From contig NZ_KB907883.1 of assembly GCF_000382245.1 (NCBI RefSeq), forward strand, positions 1 through 59,671: DNA of 59,671 bases, given 5' to 3'. The notes beneath the pieces are model-generated. The model was not told where the DNA came from. It saw only the letters and a list, made by a program, of their open reading frames with translations, and did no database searches. Every line of letters begins with the position of its first letter. Positions within the stretch are counted from its first letter, which is position 1. Positions 34,601 through 42,893 of the stretch are shown here, piece after piece. Position numbers and translations under genes: made by a program. This DNA comes from Kushneria aurantia DSM 21353 (lineage in GTDB: Bacteria; Pseudomonadota; Gammaproteobacteria; Pseudomonadales; Halomonadaceae).

Positions 34601-34670
34601 CACGACCCACGAGGCCGAGGTCGTCAGCACCATTTTCGTTGACCCCAAGGGAGAGCGCCAGAATGTCTGA
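31617..34670 (+). CDS. soxA: sarcosine oxidase alpha subunit
   Basis: The product is 1017 residues. The N-terminus has a ferredoxin-like segment (FTFNGQRYQGFAGDTLASAL), then a dinucleotide-binding motif VLVIGAGPAGLGAALSAARA (about residues 175-194) and an NAD-contact region. The C-terminal third is a GcvT-like folate-binding domain (GILDASTLGKIDIQGPDARE; FRISFTGELAFEINV; EKGLIIAGQDTDGSVTPEDL). It accepts formaldehyde onto tetrahydrofolate to make methylene-THF. Full length for the family, intact motifs. It overlaps soxD and soxG at either end. Confidence 0.95.
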   Translation: MSQHNRLNQGGRIDRSRSLSFTFNGQRYQGFAGDTLASALLANGVDIVNRSFKYSRPRGIIAAGADEPSAIMQLGASEAAQVPNVRATQQALYDGLVARSTNGWPSVQRDVMSWVGRLGGHLMPPGFYYKTFMAPASMWMTYEKWIRKGAGLGRSPAASDPDIYDHLNQHCDVLVIGAGPAGLGAALSAARAGARVILCDEQEEMGGSLLDSRESLDDAPAADWVAKAVAELDAMESVTLLPRTTANGYHDHNFVTLHERRTEHLADTAAGAGREGEVRSRLHRVRAEQVVLASGAHERPLVYANNDVPGNMVAGAVSTYIRRYGVVPGQKLVLTTNNDHAYRAALDWQEAGRDVVAVVDSRANPDGELVQQARDSGIRVITGSAVMEGKGNQRVSGARVVAIDTPRFVVTGSIEELDCDTIASSGGYSPVVHLASHTGKRPQWRDDLLGFVPGEVKGMHYAGGVQGIYALDESLADGARAGAEAARAGGFEAAGAMTLPAAASRRESATEALYQVPHEKTSLRAPKQFVDFQNDVTAAAIELATREGFESIEHVKRYTALGFGTDQGKLGNINGMAIAARCLHRSIPEVGTTVFRPNYTPVTFGAIVGRHCRELFDPERYTALHQWHVENGAEFEDVGQWKRPWYFPQKRRADGQERLETMHEAVARECLAVRQGVGILDASTLGKIDIQGPDAREFLGRVYTNKWAKLAPGRVRYGVMCKDDGMVMDDGTTSCLGDNHFLMTTTTGGAASVLEWLELWHQTEWPELQVYFNSVTDHWATITVTGPEARKLFSEVTDIDLDREQFKFMDWREGRVAGVPARVFRISFTGELAFEINVQANYALHVWKTLFAHGEKYDLTPYGTETMHVLRAEKGLIIAGQDTDGSVTPEDLGMHWAVGYDKPFAWIGKRALNRPDTAREDRKQLVGLKPKDPKVVLEEGAQIVLDPDQAIPMTMMGHVTSSYYSPVLESGFALAVLKGGRKRMGETVYLPMSNGTTHEAEVVSTIFVDPKGERQNV

Positions 34671-35322
34671 AGCCCGTTCTGAAAACAGTGCCAGCAATGT
34701 CGCCGTGTTCGACACTCATCCGAGCGATGCGATCGACGCCGAGTCGCCGCTGCACTGGAGTCGGCAGCGCGGCGTCATCGACGCCGCCGCCGGCGAGGGG
34801 CAGGTGACGGTGGTCGAACGCCCCTTCCTCGGTCATCTGATTCTGCGCGGCGGCGCTATCGTGCTGGATGAGGCGGTGCGCGAGACGCTGGGCGTGAGCC
34901 TGCCGGGCCAGCCGCTGGGCCTCAACCACGACGCCGACGGCAGCCGCTCGGTGCAGTGGCTGTCCCCCGATGAGTGGCTGGTGATCGTGCCCGCCGGCGA
35001 GGAGTTCGAGCTGGAGAACCGGCTGCGGGCGCAGCTTGGCGACGCCCACTTCGCCATCGTCAACGCAAGCGGCGGGCAGACGCTGCTGGAACTCTCCGGC
35101 GAGCACGCCCGCGAGGTACTGATGAAGTCGGTCACCTACGATGTGCACAGCCACGGACTGCCGGTGGGCAAGGGGGTCGGCACCGTCTTCGCCAAGACCA
35201 GTGTCAACCTGCGCCGGCCGCGTGAAGATCGTTTCGAACTGGTAGTACGGCGCAGTTTCGCCGACTACTGCGTGCGCTGGCTGTTGGACGCCGGTCGCGA
35301 GTACGGCCTGAGCGTCGAATGA
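34663..35322 (+). CDS. soxG: sarcosine oxidase gamma subunit
   Basis: The product is 219 residues, starting eight bases before the soxA stop (ATGTCTGA). It includes QWLSPDEWLVIVPAGEEFEL and HFAIVNASGGQTLLELSGEH, with a C-terminal FELVVRRSFADYCVRWLLDA, as in SoxG, a small relative of the GcvT fold. It completes the alpha-beta-gamma-delta enzyme. The N-terminal 35 residues are less conserved. The overlap shows tight coupling with soxA. Confidence 0.92.
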   Translation: MSEARSENSASNVAVFDTHPSDAIDAESPLHWSRQRGVIDAAAGEGQVTVVERPFLGHLILRGGAIVLDEAVRETLGVSLPGQPLGLNHDADGSRSVQWLSPDEWLVIVPAGEEFELENRLRAQLGDAHFAIVNASGGQTLLELSGEHAREVLMKSVTYDVHSHGLPVGKGVGTVFAKTSVNLRRPREDRFELVVRRSFADYCVRWLLDAGREYGLSVE

Positions 35323-35339
35323 CTTTCACCATGACGACC

Positions 35340-35367
35340 GGGTGCCAGCGCTTTGGCGCCGGCACCC
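35340..35367 (+). terminator. hairpin between soxG and purU
   Basis: GGGTGCC (35340-35346) pairs with GGCACCC (35361-35367); inside, GCGC and GCGC pair around TTTG. There is no T-run, so it may reduce read-through or protect the 3' end of sox mRNA rather than stop it. Confidence 0.45.
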
Positions 35368-35382
35368 GTGGCTGGAGCCAAC

Positions 35383-36255
35383 ATGCCCACTGACAATAGC
35401 CACAGCGACAGCTGGATTCTCGCCGCCCAGTGTCCCAGCCGGCTGGGCACCGTGGATGTGGTGACGCGCTTTCTCAAGGAGCGTCACTGCTACATCACCG
35501 AGCTCAACTCCTTCGACGACGCGCTGTCGCAGCGTTTTTTCATTCGCGCCGTGTTTCGCCCCGAGCAGGGCTTCGACGAGCAGGCGTTTCAGCGTCACTT
35601 CGCCGAGCGCAGCGGCGAGTTCGACATGAGCTTCACGCTCAATGCCGCCAGTCGTCGCGTTCCCACCATCATCATGGTGTCGAAGGCCGACCACTGTCTG
35701 AACGATCTGCTCTATCGTTATCGTATCGGCCAGCTGCCGATCGATATCCGCGCGGTGATCTCCAATCATCCCGATCTCGAGGCGCTGACGGCCTGGCATC
35801 AGCTGCCGTATTACCATCTGCCGGTGACGGCGGAGACGCGCGCCGAGCAGGAGGCGCAGATCAGCGAGGTGATCGACGCCAGCGGCGCTGAACTGATCGT
35901 GCTGGCGCGCTATATGCAGGTGCTGACGCCGGCCTTCTGCGAGCGGGTCAGCGGTCGTGCGATCAATATCCACCATTCGCTGCTGCCCGGCTTTCGCGGG
36001 GCAAGACCCTATCACCAGGCCTGGGAGAAAGGCGTCAAGCTGGTGGGCGCCACGGCGCACTATATTAATGAAGACCTCGACGAGGGGCCGATCATCGCCC
36101 AGGGCGTAGAGGCGGTCGATCATACCCATTCGCCCGACGACATGGTGGCGCGCGGCCGCGATATCGAGTGTCTGACGCTGGCCCGGGCGGTGCGCTACCA
36201 CGTGCAGCAACGCATCTTTCTGCACCAGGGCAAGACAGTGGTCTTTGCCGATTAG
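35383..36255 (+). CDS. purU: formyltetrahydrofolate deformylase
   Basis: The product is 290 residues; the ATG at 35383 follows GGAG. It has an N-terminal ACT domain (WILAAQCPSRLGTVDVVTRF; FFIRAVFRPEQGFDE), then a formyltransferase-fold catalytic domain with IVLARYMQVLTPAFCERV, INIHHSLLPGFRGARPYHQA, and the final motif HYINEDLDEGPIIAQGVE. The His and Asp of the hydrolase site are present. It releases formate from formyl-THF, regenerating THF for the sarcosine oxidase reaction. The neighbouring position in the catabolic operon, as in pseudomonads, supports this role rather than a purely purine one. Confidence 0.93.
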   Translation: MPTDNSHSDSWILAAQCPSRLGTVDVVTRFLKERHCYITELNSFDDALSQRFFIRAVFRPEQGFDEQAFQRHFAERSGEFDMSFTLNAASRRVPTIIMVSKADHCLNDLLYRYRIGQLPIDIRAVISNHPDLEALTAWHQLPYYHLPVTAETRAEQEAQISEVIDASGAELIVLARYMQVLTPAFCERVSGRAINIHHSLLPGFRGARPYHQAWEKGVKLVGATAHYINEDLDEGPIIAQGVEAVDHTHSPDDMVARGRDIECLTLARAVRYHVQQRIFLHQGKTVVFAD

Positions 36256-36395
36256 AGCAACGTCGATGACGCTTGTGCCGGGGCAGCACGGCGGACGACG
36301 AATGACAATGACGGGCAGCACAGTGGCGGTACGGCCCGGCGACAGGAGCCGCCGTTCTGCCCGATTATCGGATCGCAACAGAGAGGATGAACCGA

Positions 36396-37775
36396 ATGGC
36401 CATCAGCATATTCGATCTTTTCAAGATCGGCATCGGCCCGTCGAGCTCCCATACCGTGGGCCCGATGCATGCCGCCTGGCTGTTTGTCGAAGCGCTGCGC
36501 GACAAGGGGCTGATCGACAGGGTCGAGCGGGTCGAGGTACAGCTTTTCGGTTCGCTGTCGGCCACCGGCATCGGCCACGGCACCGACAGCGCCGTCATCA
36601 TGGGGCTGATGGGGCAGAAGCCGGCCACTATCGACCCCGCCATCGTGATACCCACCATCGAGACGCTGAAGGAGAGCGGCACGCTGCACCTCGATAGCCG
36701 CCGCGAGGTGACCTTCGACTGGTCGCGGGATATGCAACTGCATCCCGACAGCCTGCCGCGTCATCCCAACGCCATGCGCCTGATCGTTCACGCAGGGGAG
36801 CAGGTGCTCTATCAGAACACCTTCTACTCGGTGGGCGGTGGCTTCGTGATCGACGAGGCTCAGGCCGAGGCGGGGGAGCTGGATGTCGACAACACCCGGC
36901 TGCCCTACGACTTCAACAGCGCCGTCGAGCTGCTGGCGCTGTGCAAAGAGCACAACCTGCGTATTAGTGAGCTGGTGCTGGAAAACGAGAAGGCGTGGCG
37001 CAGTGAAGAGGAGATTCGCAGCGGCCTGTGGCGCATCTGGCAGGCGATGAGCGAATGCATCCAGAACGGTCTGAGTCATGAGGGTATTCTGCCCGGCGGG
37101 CTCAACGTCAAGCGCCGCGCGCGACGCAAGCATCAGCGCCTGCTGGCGATGGCCGAGCGCCCCGACCTGATCACCACCACGCTGTCGGCGATGAACTGGG
37201 TCAATATCTACGCGCTGGCGGTCAACGAGGAGAATGCCGCCGGTGGGCGCATGGTCACCGCGCCGACCAACGGCGCAGCAGGCATCATCCCGGCGGTGCT
37301 CTACTACTACATGAACTTCCAGGCCGGTGCCTGCGAACGCGACGCCGTCGAATTCCTGCTGGCGGCCGCCGCGGTGGGCATTCTGTGCAAGAAAAATGCC
37401 TCTATTTCCGGCGCCGAGGTAGGCTGCCAGGGCGAGGTCGGCTCGGCCTGCGCGATGGCTGCAGCGGGCCTGGCCGAAGTCATGGGCGGCACGCCCGAAC
37501 AGGTCGAGAATGCCGCCGAGATCGGTCTTGAGCACAACCTCGGCCTGACCTGCGATCCGGTCGGCGGGCTGGTGCAGGTGCCCTGCATCGAGCGCAACGC
37601 CATCGCCTCGGTGAAGGCGATCAACGCCGCGCAGCTGGCACTCGAAGAGGACGGCGAGCATTTTATCTCGCTGGACAAGGTGATTCGCACCATGCGCGAT
37701 ACCGGTCGCGACATGCAGGACAAGTACAAGGAGACTTCGCGCGGCGGCCTGGCGGTTAACGCCATCGAGTGCTGA
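36396..37775 (+). CDS. L-serine dehydratase (iron-sulfur type)
   Basis: The product is 459 residues. The ATG at 36396 is favoured because GAGAGG lies nine bases upstream; the ATG at 36387 abuts it. The N-terminal beta domain has [20 protein letters not shown], and the alpha domain has [40 protein letters not shown] (cysteines of the 4Fe-4S cluster) and [20 protein letters not shown]. It converts serine to pyruvate and ammonia, finishing the path from sarcosine. It is of the single-chain type, like E. coli SdaA/SdaB. It sits at the end of the operon, followed by a terminator hairpin. Confidence 0.94.
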   Translation: MAISIFDLFKIGIGPSSSHTVGPMHAAWLFVEALRDKGLIDRVERVEVQLFGSLSATGIGHGTDSAVIMGLMGQKPATIDPAIVIPTIETLKESGTLHLDSRREVTFDWSRDMQLHPDSLPRHPNAMRLIVHAGEQVLYQNTFYSVGGGFVIDEAQAEAGELDVDNTRLPYDFNSAVELLALCKEHNLRISELVLENEKAWRSEEEIRSGLWRIWQAMSECIQNGLSHEGILPGGLNVKRRARRKHQRLLAMAERPDLITTTLSAMNWVNIYALAVNEENAAGGRMVTAPTNGAAGIIPAVLYYYMNFQAGACERDAVEFLLAAAAVGILCKKNASISGAEVGCQGEVGSACAMAAAGLAEVMGGTPEQVENAAEIGLEHNLGLTCDPVGGLVQVPCIERNAIASVKAINAAQLALEEDGEHFISLDKVIRTMRDTGRDMQDKYKETSRGGLAVNAIEC

Positions 37776-37824
37776 AGACGAGGAGAGCGGAAAGGAAATG
37801 GCGCACGAAAGAATCGCGCAAAAA

Positions 37825-37854
37825 GGGCCGGCGCGAGGGTAATCTTGCCGGCCC
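37825..37854 (+). terminator. terminator-like hairpin after serine dehydratase
   Basis: GGGCCGGC (37825-37832) and GCCGGCCC (37847-37854) are exact complements with a 14-base loop; a further GGGCCGGC at about 37874 could pair alternatively. It probably ends the sarcosine operon. Confidence 0.5.
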
Positions 37855-38047
37855 GAAAAGGCATTACCGGTAGGGCCGGCAACACTGATCCCTATTTTAC
37901 ATAAGTTATTATTTTTGTAACACCCTGTGATTACAAAGTCGTCCGGCATCTGCCTGTCGAGCATAGTCTTCACTCCTTTGTTAAACTTCACATTCAGTGG
38001 CATCGGAAGCCGGTCTGTATTCAGGACGTTCAAAAGGAGCCTTTACA

Positions 38048-39031
38048 GTGAAAATCGGAATCGTCGGTCTGGGTAAAATGGGTGGCAACATCGCACGCCG
38101 TCTGATGGATGCAGATCATGAGTGCGTTGTTTTCGACACCAACAGTGACACGGTGGCGGAGCTGCAAAAGGAGGGGGCCGAGGGTGCCGACTCGCTGCAG
38201 AAGCTGGTCGACAGCCTGTCGGCGCCGCGCACGATCTGGTTGATGCTGCCGGCCGGTGAGATTACCGACTCGACGATCACCACGCTCGGCGACATGCTGG
38301 AAGCCGATGATACCCTCATCGAGGGCGGCAACTCCTTTTTCAAGGAAGGGGTGCGCCACGCCCGCGAGCTGAGCGAGCGCGATATTCATTTCATCGACGT
38401 GGGCGTTTCCGGTGGCGTCTGGGGGCGCGAGCGCGGCTACTGCCTGATGATCGGTGGCGAAAAATCTGTCGTCGAGCGTCTCGATCCGATTTTCAGCACC
38501 CTGGCGCCGGGCAAGGGCGACATCGATGAAACCCCGGGTCGCCGCGAGGAGCATCTGGACGACCGCGCCGAGCAGGGCTATCTGCACTGCGGACCGGCGG
38601 GCTCCGGCCATTTCGTCAAGATGGTTCACAACGGCATCGAGTACGGCATGATGCAGTCCTATGCCGAGGGCTTCGATATTCTCAGAAATCGCAATAAGGA
38701 AGAACTTCCGGAGGATGAGCGTTTCGATCTCAACCTTGCGGATGTCGCCGAGGTGTGGCGTCGCGGCAGCGTGATCTCTTCCTGGCTGCTGGATTTGACC
38801 GCGATCGCGCTGGCAAAGGACGAAAAACTCGGCGATTACAACGGCAGGGTCGACGACTCCGGTGAGGGGCGATGGACCATCGAGGCGGCAATCGAGGAGG
38901 CGGTGTCGGCCAACGTGCTCAGCAGCGCACTTTTTGCCCGCTTCCGCTCGCGGCGCGACCACACCTACGGTGAGAAGCTGCTCTCTGCCATGCGTCAGCA
39001 GTTCGGCGGTCACGTCGAGGGTGGCGGTTGA
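38048..39031 (+). CDS. 6-phosphogluconate dehydrogenase, short (NAD-type, YqeC/GndA-like)
   Basis: The product is 327 residues with a GTG start at 38048 that has AGGAG eight bases upstream. It has the Rossmann motif [20 protein letters not shown], then [32 protein letters not shown], and the catalytic [10 protein letters not shown] and [20 protein letters not shown]. At about 300-330 residues this is the short decarboxylating form; it differs from the 470-residue GndA of enterics. It oxidises 6-phosphogluconate to ribulose-5-phosphate. It has its own promoter region and a strong terminator, so it is monocistronic. Confidence 0.9.
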   Translation: MKIGIVGLGKMGGNIARRLMDADHECVVFDTNSDTVAELQKEGAEGADSLQKLVDSLSAPRTIWLMLPAGEITDSTITTLGDMLEADDTLIEGGNSFFKEGVRHARELSERDIHFIDVGVSGGVWGRERGYCLMIGGEKSVVERLDPIFSTLAPGKGDIDETPGRREEHLDDRAEQGYLHCGPAGSGHFVKMVHNGIEYGMMQSYAEGFDILRNRNKEELPEDERFDLNLADVAEVWRRGSVISSWLLDLTAIALAKDEKLGDYNGRVDDSGEGRWTIEAAIEEAVSANVLSSALFARFRSRRDHTYGEKLLSAMRQQFGGHVEGGG

Positions 39032-39056
39032 TACTCTCGCCCCTGACCGTCACGTG

Positions 39057-39087
39057 CCCCCGCCCTTGTCGGCGGGGGTATTGTTTT
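39057..39087 (+). terminator. Rho-independent terminator of the 6-phosphogluconate dehydrogenase gene
   Basis: CCCCCGCC (39057-39064) pairs with GGCGGGGG (39071-39078), then TATTGTTTT. It stands 25 bases after the stop. Confidence 0.8.
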
Positions 39088-39106
39088 CAATTCGATATGA
39101 AGTGCC

Positions 39107-40306
39107 ATGAACCACTGGGACGTTGTCGTCATCGGTGCCGGTGCCGCCGGCATGATGTGCGCCCTGCACGCCGGTTACCGCGGCCGTCGGGTGCTGTTGA
39201 TCGAGCACACCAAACGCGCCGGCAGGAAAATACTGATGTCCGGCGGCGGGCGCTGCAACTTCACCAATATGGCGACCGGGCCGCAGCACTTCTATTCCGC
39301 CAACCCCCATTTTTGCAAGTCGGCGCTCAAACGCTACACGCCGGGTGATTTTGTCGAGATGGTCGAGCGTCACGGCATCGAGCCGGTAGAGAAGGCGCCG
39401 GGCCAGCTGTTCTGCGCCGACTCCAGCCAGCCGATCGTCGATATGCTGCTCACCGAGTGCAGCTGGGCGGGGGTCGAGCTGCGCCTGTCGACCCGCGTTG
39501 ATGAAGTCGATGTGCATGAAGCGGGCGTGCGTCTGGCCACCTCCGGTGGCGAAGTTGTGGCCGACCGGCTGGTGGTAGCCACCGGCGGATTATCGATTCC
39601 CACCCTGGGGGCGACCGGTTTCGCCTTCGATCTCGCCCGCAGGCTGGGGCTTGCCGTGGTCACGCCGCGCCCGGCGCTGGTGCCGCTGACCCTGGGCGAG
39701 CCCTGGAAGGCGCGCATGGCAGCCCTTTCCGGTCTCGCCAGCGAGGTCGAGGTGCGCTGCCGTGATGGCCGCTACCGCGAGCCGCTGCTGCTGACTCACC
39801 GCGGGCTTTCCGGTCCGTCGATTCTCAAGGCCTCCAACCACTGGTGGCCCGGTGACGAGATCGCGATCGACTGGCTGCCGGCGGTCGAGGATATCGCCGC
39901 CTCGCTCAGGCAGGCACGAGCCGAAACACCGTCACGCACGCCGGCGGGATGGCTGGGGGAGCGGCTGCCCAAAAGGCTGTCGCAGGCGATGACAGAGTGG
40001 TTGGTCCCTGAAGCATCGTTCGATTGGCAGATGAGGCTATCGAATTGCAGCAATCGTCAAATCGAGGCGCTGGCTGCCGGGCTGAGCCATTTCAGGCTGA
40101 AACCGGCGGGTAGCGAAGGGTGGCGTACGGCCGAGGTCACCATGGGCGGCATTGACACCGCAGCGCTGTCTTCAAAGGACTTTTCGGTCAAAAGCCACCC
40201 GCGTTTGCACTTTGTCGGCGAGGCACTGGATGTCACCGGGCAGCTGGGCGGGCACAACTTGCAGTGGGCGTGGGCTTCGGGTGTGGCCTGCGCCGCTGCG
40301 CTTTAG
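39107..40306 (+). CDS. HI0933-family flavoprotein (YhiN/BaiN-like)
   Basis: The product is 399 residues. It starts with the FAD motif DVVVIGAGAAGMMCALHAGY, then RAGRKILMSGGGRCNFTN, which is diagnostic of the family, and KAPGQLFCADSSQPIVDML. The C-terminus has AEVTMGGIDTAALSSKDFSV, FVGEALDVTGQLGGHNLQWA. Members are flavoproteins of unsettled function, proposed as NAD(P)H-dependent reductases. It follows the 6-phosphogluconate dehydrogenase gene after a terminator. Nothing in the context narrows the substrate. Confidence 0.88.
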   Translation: MNHWDVVVIGAGAAGMMCALHAGYRGRRVLLIEHTKRAGRKILMSGGGRCNFTNMATGPQHFYSANPHFCKSALKRYTPGDFVEMVERHGIEPVEKAPGQLFCADSSQPIVDMLLTECSWAGVELRLSTRVDEVDVHEAGVRLATSGGEVVADRLVVATGGLSIPTLGATGFAFDLARRLGLAVVTPRPALVPLTLGEPWKARMAALSGLASEVEVRCRDGRYREPLLLTHRGLSGPSILKASNHWWPGDEIAIDWLPAVEDIAASLRQARAETPSRTPAGWLGERLPKRLSQAMTEWLVPEASFDWQMRLSNCSNRQIEALAAGLSHFRLKPAGSEGWRTAEVTMGGIDTAALSSKDFSVKSHPRLHFVGEALDVTGQLGGHNLQWAWASGVACAAAL

Positions 40307-40345
40307 AGCGCATTTCAAAACACAAACACTGCCATGTACCAATAG

Positions 40346-40491
40346 CCGAGGGGAGGTTGAAACAAGGGTCTATCGCCATGGCCGGAAAAAACTCCCTGAG
40401 TTTCCGGCATTGCCGCCATCCATGGCGGTCAGATAGCGATAGTAGCGCCCACGGAGGGGTTTATAGCGCCCTCGTGGCAACCTGCCCTCGG
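40346..40491 (+). repeat. structured intergenic element, copy B (long side arm)
   Basis: Stem segments CCGAGGG/CCCTCGG, GGTTG/CAACC and ACAAGGG/CCCTCGT are stacked with symmetric small loops. The side arm CTATCGC/GCGATAG (40370-40376, 40436-40442) holds two further hairpins, GCCGGAAA/TTTCCGGC and CCGCCA/TGGCGG. The block 40444-40472 matches copy A in 26 of 29 bases. It lies between two convergent genes. Confidence 0.75.
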
Positions 40492-40545
40492 CGGTAAGAA
40501 GCCGGTTCTGAAACACCCTCCTGGGCAGCGATACAGGCAGTGCGG

Positions 40546-40827
40546 TCAGCGACGCATCAGCGTACGCGCGCGCCTGGCGAGCGTGTAAATGACAATACCG
40601 CGTTTGAGCCAGCGTCCGATACGGCGTGGGCGTCGCGACACGGCGGTGATCGCCATGCCGGAGCCCAGCAGCAACGGCCCACGGTAATAGGAGAGCTTCT
40701 GCCAGCCGCGATCGACCGGCGCCATGGCGCTATACCACTCACGGGTAGCCTCCAGCATCTCGAGGCGCTGCTGTATGACACGCTGTTCCAGTCGCTGGCG
40801 TCGCGCCGCCATTTCAGCGCTCTTCAC
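40546..40827 (-). CDS. YqjK-like small basic protein
   Basis: The product is 93 residues from a GTG at 40827, inside the 3' end of the preceding gene (14-base overlap). The protein is highly basic (RRQRLEQRVIQQRLEMLEAT; RRPRRIGRWLKRGIVIYTLA), with a central hydrophobic piece (YRGPLLLGSGMAITAV). It fits the YqjK-like group that accompanies YqjD and YqjE. YqjD anchors ribosomes to the membrane in E. coli stationary phase; YqjK's own role is unknown. A longer frame to 41031 reads through the neighbour and is not believed. Confidence 0.65.
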   Translation of the reverse strand: MKSAEMAARRQRLEQRVIQQRLEMLEATREWYSAMAPVDRGWQKLSYYRGPLLLGSGMAITAVSRRPRRIGRWLKRGIVIYTLARRARTLMRR

Positions 40828-41242
40828 GTGGCTCTCCCACCTTGTCGTGATCGATGCGGTACTCGTCCAGCAGCTGCTTGTCTTCACTAAAGCGCGCCAG
40901 AGTGGAGCGCAGCAGGCTGGGCTCGCGGGAGATGGCGCGTACCCGCAGCAGTACCAGCAGGCCGAGCAGCAGCAGTATTCCCGAAGCAATGCCGATAGCC
41001 AGCAACCGATGCTCCTGCCAGAAGGCGACAATCACCAACAGCATCAGCATGCCGATACCAAAGGCGACCAGCATGATCCCGATACCGGTCAGAATCAGCA
41101 GGGAAAAAAGCCGAGCGCGCTCTTCCTGCAGCTCGATAACTGCCAGACGCAAGCGCGTCTCGCCGGAATTGACCAGCGAGTGCAACAGCTTGCGCGCGGC
41201 CTGAATGACCTTTTCGGCCGGTCCGGTGGAAGACGACGACAT
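40814..41242 (-). CDS. phage-holin-family membrane protein (YqjE-like)
   Basis: The product is 142 residues. Two hydrophobic helices (LFSLLILTGIGIMLVAFGIG, then LLAIGIASGILLLLGLLVLL) follow a helical RLAVIELQEERAR segment, the pattern of the Phage_holin_3_6/YqjE family. It is an inner-membrane protein of uncertain role. Its ATG overlaps the stop of the upstream YqjD-like gene (TGATG), and its end overlaps the YqjK-like gene, so the three form one coupled unit. Confidence 0.8.
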   Translation of the reverse strand: MSSSSTGPAEKVIQAARKLLHSLVNSGETRLRLAVIELQEERARLFSLLILTGIGIMLVAFGIGMLMLLVIVAFWQEHRLLAIGIASGILLLLGLLVLLRVRAISREPSLLRSTLARFSEDKQLLDEYRIDHDKVGEPREER

Positions 41243-41577
41243 CAGCCGCGACCGAGAATAAGGCCGACAATGACACCCGCCGCAGCGCTATAGCCGACGC
41301 TTTTCCAGGGGTTGCCGCGAATGTAGCTTTCGGTGCACTCGATCGAATCCTGGGTCTGGGTGCGCACGCGATCGCTCTGCTCGGAGAGACGCTGGCGAGT
41401 CTCCATCAGACGCGCTTCGGCGCGCTGGCGCAGATTGGCCACGTTTTCACGAGAGTCATCGGCAGTGGCCTGCATCAGCTCTTCGATGGTATGCGTGAGC
41501 TGGCGCAGGTCATCACGCAGCTGCTCCTTGCTGGCTTCACCGCTGCGTTTCGGGGCGTTGACGGGGTCCATTGCCAT
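41242..41577 (-). CDS. YqjD/ElaB-type ribosome-associated membrane protein (DUF883)
   Basis: The product is 111 residues. A long helical coiled-coil-like region (KEQLRDDLRQLTHTIEELMQ) is followed by a C-terminal membrane segment with the family motif SYIRGNPWKSVGYSAAAGVI then GLILGRG. DUF883 proteins such as YqjD and ElaB bind ribosomes and tether them to the inner membrane in stationary phase. First gene of the yqjD-yqjE-yqjK-like unit. An AAGGAGAG stretch precedes the ATG on the minus strand. Confidence 0.85.
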   Translation of the reverse strand: MAMDPVNAPKRSGEASKEQLRDDLRQLTHTIEELMQATADDSRENVANLRQRAEARLMETRQRLSEQSDRVRTQTQDSIECTESYIRGNPWKSVGYSAAAGVIVGLILGRG

Positions 41578-41699
41578 GATGCTCTCCTTGCGGAAAATGA
41601 GGGTTTAAAAAGGCCGATGCTTTTCAAGCATAGCAGTCCCGCTGCCGGCTTCAACGCGCGCTATACCCTGTGGCGAAAAAACTTTTATGCCTCTGCCTG

Positions 41700-42623
41700 T
41701 CAGATGGTATCGGGAATGCCCAGAAAAGCGGTGTTGAGGGAGAAACCAAAACCGATACGCCGGTTGTAGTGATTGTAGTCGATCAGGCTCTCGCCATACC
41801 CCTCGTAGTACTGTACAAAGCCTCTCACCTTGCCGTAGAGCGGGAAGGAGTAGTCGATCTGGTTGCCGTAATGCCCCTGGGCCGGGTTGCCGCGTGTCAG
41901 CCAGGTGATCTCGTGTTCGTTGTCGAACTGATAGCCCAGTGTGATATCGGCGTAGCCCATGTAATTCTCTATATCGGGATTATCGTCATCCTCGCTGGAT
42001 TCGGGTACACGCCAGTAGGGCGCAACGGACAGCGTCCAGTCGTTCTGCTGCCAGATACTGTCCAGGTAAAAACGGTTCCAGCTGCGCGACATGGGATCGG
42101 AGCGGCCGTTGGACTGGTGCACGAAACCGATACGGTTGGCGGTGTTGGTCCAGCCCAGCAGTGACGTGGTGTTGTCGAAGGTGATGAACACCTCGGGCTC
42201 ATAGTTGGTTTCGCGAAAGGGCGAAGAGGCGTCGGAGTTGTAGGCCTGCCACCAGGAGCGCTGGGTATAGCCGAAGTAAAGATCACCGTTGTTGCCGAAA
42301 AGGTTGTCGATCAGCCCCACCTTGATGCTGAACTGGAACTTTACTTCGCTTTTATCCATGCCGCTTTCGCTGTCGATATTGCGAAAGGCCGCTCTATTGG
42401 GGCGCATGTTCCACGTCCAGGGCATCAGGTAATTGCGCTTGTAGACGGTGATCGCCATCGGGTTGAGCATCGCCTCGCGCTCCAGCGCCTGACGCTGCTG
42501 CTGTTGCTGCTGAACGGCCTCTTCCGGCGAGGCTTCTTCGGCAAGCACCTGTGAGCCGGGCAGTGCCGCAGCGGTAGCCAGAAGCAGTGACGGAAAGTAA
42601 CGAAATGCTGAGTGCATGGGCAT
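41700..42623 (-). CDS. pldA: outer-membrane phospholipase A1
   Basis: The product is 307 residues. A signal peptide (FRYFPSLLLATAAALPGSQVLAEE) is cleaved near residue 28, followed by a Gln-rich linker. The catalytic region has GFVHQSNGRSDPMSRSWNRF (about residues 167-186) with the His-x-Ser pair and the downstream Asn of the OMPLA triad. The rest is beta strands of a 12-stranded barrel (WWQAYNSD, YFGYTQR), and the calcium-site residues are plausibly present. It hydrolyses phospholipids that reach the outer leaflet. Starts at 42626 (TTG), 42623 or 42617 are all possible; the ribosome site is weak. Confidence 0.88.
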   Translation of the reverse strand: MPMHSAFRYFPSLLLATAAALPGSQVLAEEASPEEAVQQQQQQRQALEREAMLNPMAITVYKRNYLMPWTWNMRPNRAAFRNIDSESGMDKSEVKFQFSIKVGLIDNLFGNNGDLYFGYTQRSWWQAYNSDASSPFRETNYEPEVFITFDNTTSLLGWTNTANRIGFVHQSNGRSDPMSRSWNRFYLDSIWQQNDWTLSVAPYWRVPESSEDDDNPDIENYMGYADITLGYQFDNEHEITWLTRGNPAQGHYGNQIDYSFPLYGKVRGFVQYYEGYGESLIDYNHYNRRIGFGFSLNTAFLGIPDTI

Positions 42624-42893
42624 CAATCCATGGGTGACAGTCTTGTGGATGAGCTTATCATGGCACCGTTCGCTTTAAACTGATGTTCTCGCTCCGGGTT
42701 GACCCGGAGGGCCGGTTGAGCTGGAGGTTGTCGAGGGTGAAAGGTGTTCGATCGCGCCGATCGCGACCGGCAGAGACAGTCAGCGAGCTGTCCGATCAGC
42801 AGCAACAGCCTGGCGATGTCAACCGCGCTTTGATCAGCGCCTGGACTCTACCCGTCGGCTGCTGCGGCGGCGCCGGAGCGCTGAAAACTCGCC

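Noticed and set aside
32259-34715. 818-residue minus-strand frame opposite soxA
   Set aside because: It is a shadow; soxA fits a full-length known subunit with overlaps to soxD and soxG.
37903-37921. Second Zur-like palindrome (GTTA...TAAC) upstream of the 6-phosphogluconate dehydrogenase gene
   Set aside because: The arms are only 4 bp with an AT-rich 9-base centre, unlike the good 7-bp dyad at 22036; likely just promoter-type AT-rich DNA.
42627-42893. Short frames between pldA and the DoxX-like gene
   Set aside because: No ribosome site or family pattern; the stretch shows nothing beyond chance repeats.
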